A DNA stretch of 64,000 nucleotides. Source: Myxococcales bacterium (GTDB lineage: Bacteria > Myxococcota_A > Polyangia > Haliangiales > Haliangiaceae). The notes under the pieces were generated by a model. It had not been told where the DNA came from and ran no database searches. It saw nothing but the letters and a program-made list of their open reading frames with translations. Of this stretch, positions 62,627-64,000 are shown in pieces; position 1 is the stretch's first letter; every line of letters begins with the position of its first letter. The position numbers were made by a program, and so were the translations under genes. Location of the stretch: positions 2,570,001-2,634,000 of the forward strand of contig JADJUW010000001.1 in assembly GCA_016716835.1 (NCBI GenBank). The letters run 5' to 3'.

Positions 62627-62632
62627 GCCGCG

Positions 62633-64000
62633 CTAACGCGCTAGATAGCGCAAGATGCCATTGTGCGGCGGCGACGGATCGCTCGTCGTCGGTCGCGAGC
62701 GCTCTTGGCAACGCGAGCGAAAGTTTTGGCGCCAAAGACAGCGCCTTGATGGCGCGGGTGGCGATGGCAATATCATCGGAGCTTGCAAAGCGTTCGAGCT
62801 TGGCGATGGCGTTGGCGTCGCCGCGGGGCACCAACGCGGACGCGGCGGCGATCGCGACGTCGCCCTCGCTAGCGAGCGCGCGCGCGTAAGCGGTGGCAAC
62901 AAGCGCGGCGTCGGTTGGCTGGCGGCCCCACGCTAAGGTGTCGGCGGCGACGAGCGACACCCACGGATCGGACGAGTCGATGAGGCGGCGCGCGGCCTGC
63001 AGCACCATAGCTTGCTGCGCCGATGGCAGGCGGTCGCGCAGCGCAAGGCCGTGACGCTGTTCGCTAGGCGCTGGGGATGCGAGCAAACTCGTCGCGAGGG
63101 CGACCGCAAGCGAGGGTGGCGCGTAGGGTGCACGCGCCGCGGCGAGGCGAATCGCGAGGCGGGGGTCAGTTGATGCGGTGGTTAGCCACGAGGCCGCGAG
63201 CGGGTCTTTGGGGCATGGCAACGCTAAAAACGCGCGAATCACGATGTCTGGCGTCGTGGCCAAGCGCGGCAACATTGCGCCGCGCAGGCGCTCGATTTCG
63301 GCGCAGGCATTGAGCTTGCCAAGCGAGCTGATAGCGGCCGCAGCGACCGATGCTTCGGCATCGGCGGTCAGCTTCACCAACGCCGCGCGGAAGGTGGCGT
63401 CGCGCACTAGGCCCAGGGCGCGCGCGACTTCGACGCGCACCAACGGCGACGCGTCGGCGACACGCTCGAATACCAAAGGCGCCGCCTGCGCGCCGAGCTT
63501 GCGCGCCATGCCGGCGACGACGACCGCGCGGGCGCGCGCATTGCTTGAGGTAATTAGATGCCGCAAGGCCGCGATGCTGTCGCTATACCCGCGCAGCACG
63601 GCGATAGCGGCGTAGGCCGCCACCTCGTCGTCGCCATCGTTCATGCGCAAGGCGACGTCGTCGGCAAAGGCATCGAGCGCAAGCGCCTCCACCACCTTGA
63701 TCGCCGCGATGCGCACCTCGGGTGACGCGGCGCCGAGGCGCGAACGCACGGTCAACATCGCGAGGTCATCGAGCATGACGCGATCGTGGCCATGCGCGGC
63801 GTGCCAGGTTGTGTAGGCCGCCACCGCCTCTGGGCGGCGCTCCGCGTCGGCCAAGGCCGTGACTAAAATGCGTTGCATCGCGCGGTCGCCGGGCTGCCGC
63901 AAGAGATGCGCCTCAGCCGCGGTCGCGGCGGCGTCTGGATCACCTTGTGCGAGCAAGATTTCCGCATGGCGTACCTGGCGACTCGCGCAGCCGGATGCAT
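62633..64000 (-). CDS. HEAT-repeat lipoprotein, partial (5' end beyond window)
   Basis: Open to the right edge, minus strand. The frame begins within a lipobox-like A-S-G-C at 63990-64000 and continues RQVRHAEILLAQGDPDAAATAAEAH with a short TPR-like unit, then HEAT-type helical pairs (LVRVEVARALGLVRDATFRA, VAAAAISSLGKLNACAEIER). As read, the frame passes through the antisense of the WGXW gene to 62286. In the adjacent frame the sequence ends PPHNGILRYLAR and stop at 62633, 6 bp from the WGXW stop, which is far more natural. One surplus base near 62680-62695 would explain this. C-terminal frame uncertain. Confidence 0.75.

Noticed and set aside
62286..62632. C-terminal extension of the HEAT protein through the WGXW gene
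   Set aside because: It is antisense to a clear lipoprotein gene; the neighbouring-frame stop at 62633 gives a natural end.

Overview
The window is a roughly 66% GC bacterial chromosome segment, most likely from the Myxococcota (Kofleriaceae/Nannocystaceae-like; inferred from content, no database search). Pointers are many lipoproteins with Sec/lipobox signals, a GlyCys-TM-Arg 'MYXO-CTERM'-type C-terminus on an LPMO-like protein, a von Willebrand A protein with calcium-binding TSP3-type repeats, exported TldD-like proteins, a small ribbon-helix-helix protein of a type common in myxobacteria, Ser/Thr kinase and cyclic-nucleotide signalling proteins, and WGXW-repeat and HEAT-repeat lipoproteins.

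Left edge (1-4510): the 5' ~895 nt of a 23S rRNA gene and a tRNA-Ile(GAT), both on the minus strand. They are preceded by a TTGACA-type promoter and not by a 16S gene, so the 23S appears to be unlinked from the 16S. Only ~20 bp beyond that promoter lies an IS2-like IS3-family element (IS-A) whose orfA is split by a second IS3-family element (IS-B). Both elements carry A-run -1 frameshift sites and also single-base disruptions.

4.6-13.3 kb: hypothetical exported proteins, an LPMO-like protein, three tandem AIM24 proteins, an M48 protease and a PAS-adenylate cyclase. A ~160-bp TA-flanked inverted-repeat element sits exactly at the stop codons of the cyclase and the convergent radical-SAM gene. 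13.4-17.7 kb: an operon of an exported TldD-like metallopeptidase, a degenerate TldE-like partner and an NrdG-like radical SAM protein.

17.7-33.6 kb: mixed metabolism and envelope proteins: saccharopine-dehydrogenase-like reductase, thioesterase, CBM48-esterase, divergent M48 protease and rhomboid, Hsp20, an MsrP/SoxC-like molybdoenzyme with a PepSY membrane protein, the VWA/TSP3 lipoprotein, a Nudix protein with an atypical box, an S74-chaperone-like lipoprotein, HicAB and glyoxalase I. 33.6-37 kb: an ALDH / GMC dehydrogenase / small-subunit operon.

37-51 kb: ruvC-ruvA-ruvB, a zincin lipoprotein, an esterase lipoprotein, a 1232-aa TPR protein with a YggS-type PLP protein, an RRM protein and RluA synthase, dapF, secG, tpiA. 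51-58 kb: a PilW-like pseudopilin, a GGDEF domain fused to a Ser/Thr kinase (broken by a single-base frameshift as read), and gap-pgk. 58-64 kb: a PilZ protein, small hypotheticals, an alpha/beta hydrolase that seems to start at CTG, a ribbon-helix-helix protein, a DksA/TraR protein, a WGXW lipoprotein and a partial HEAT-repeat lipoprotein running off the right edge.

Three coding regions, and probably a fourth, each carry exactly one surplus base, so assembly indels should be excluded before calling pseudogenes.
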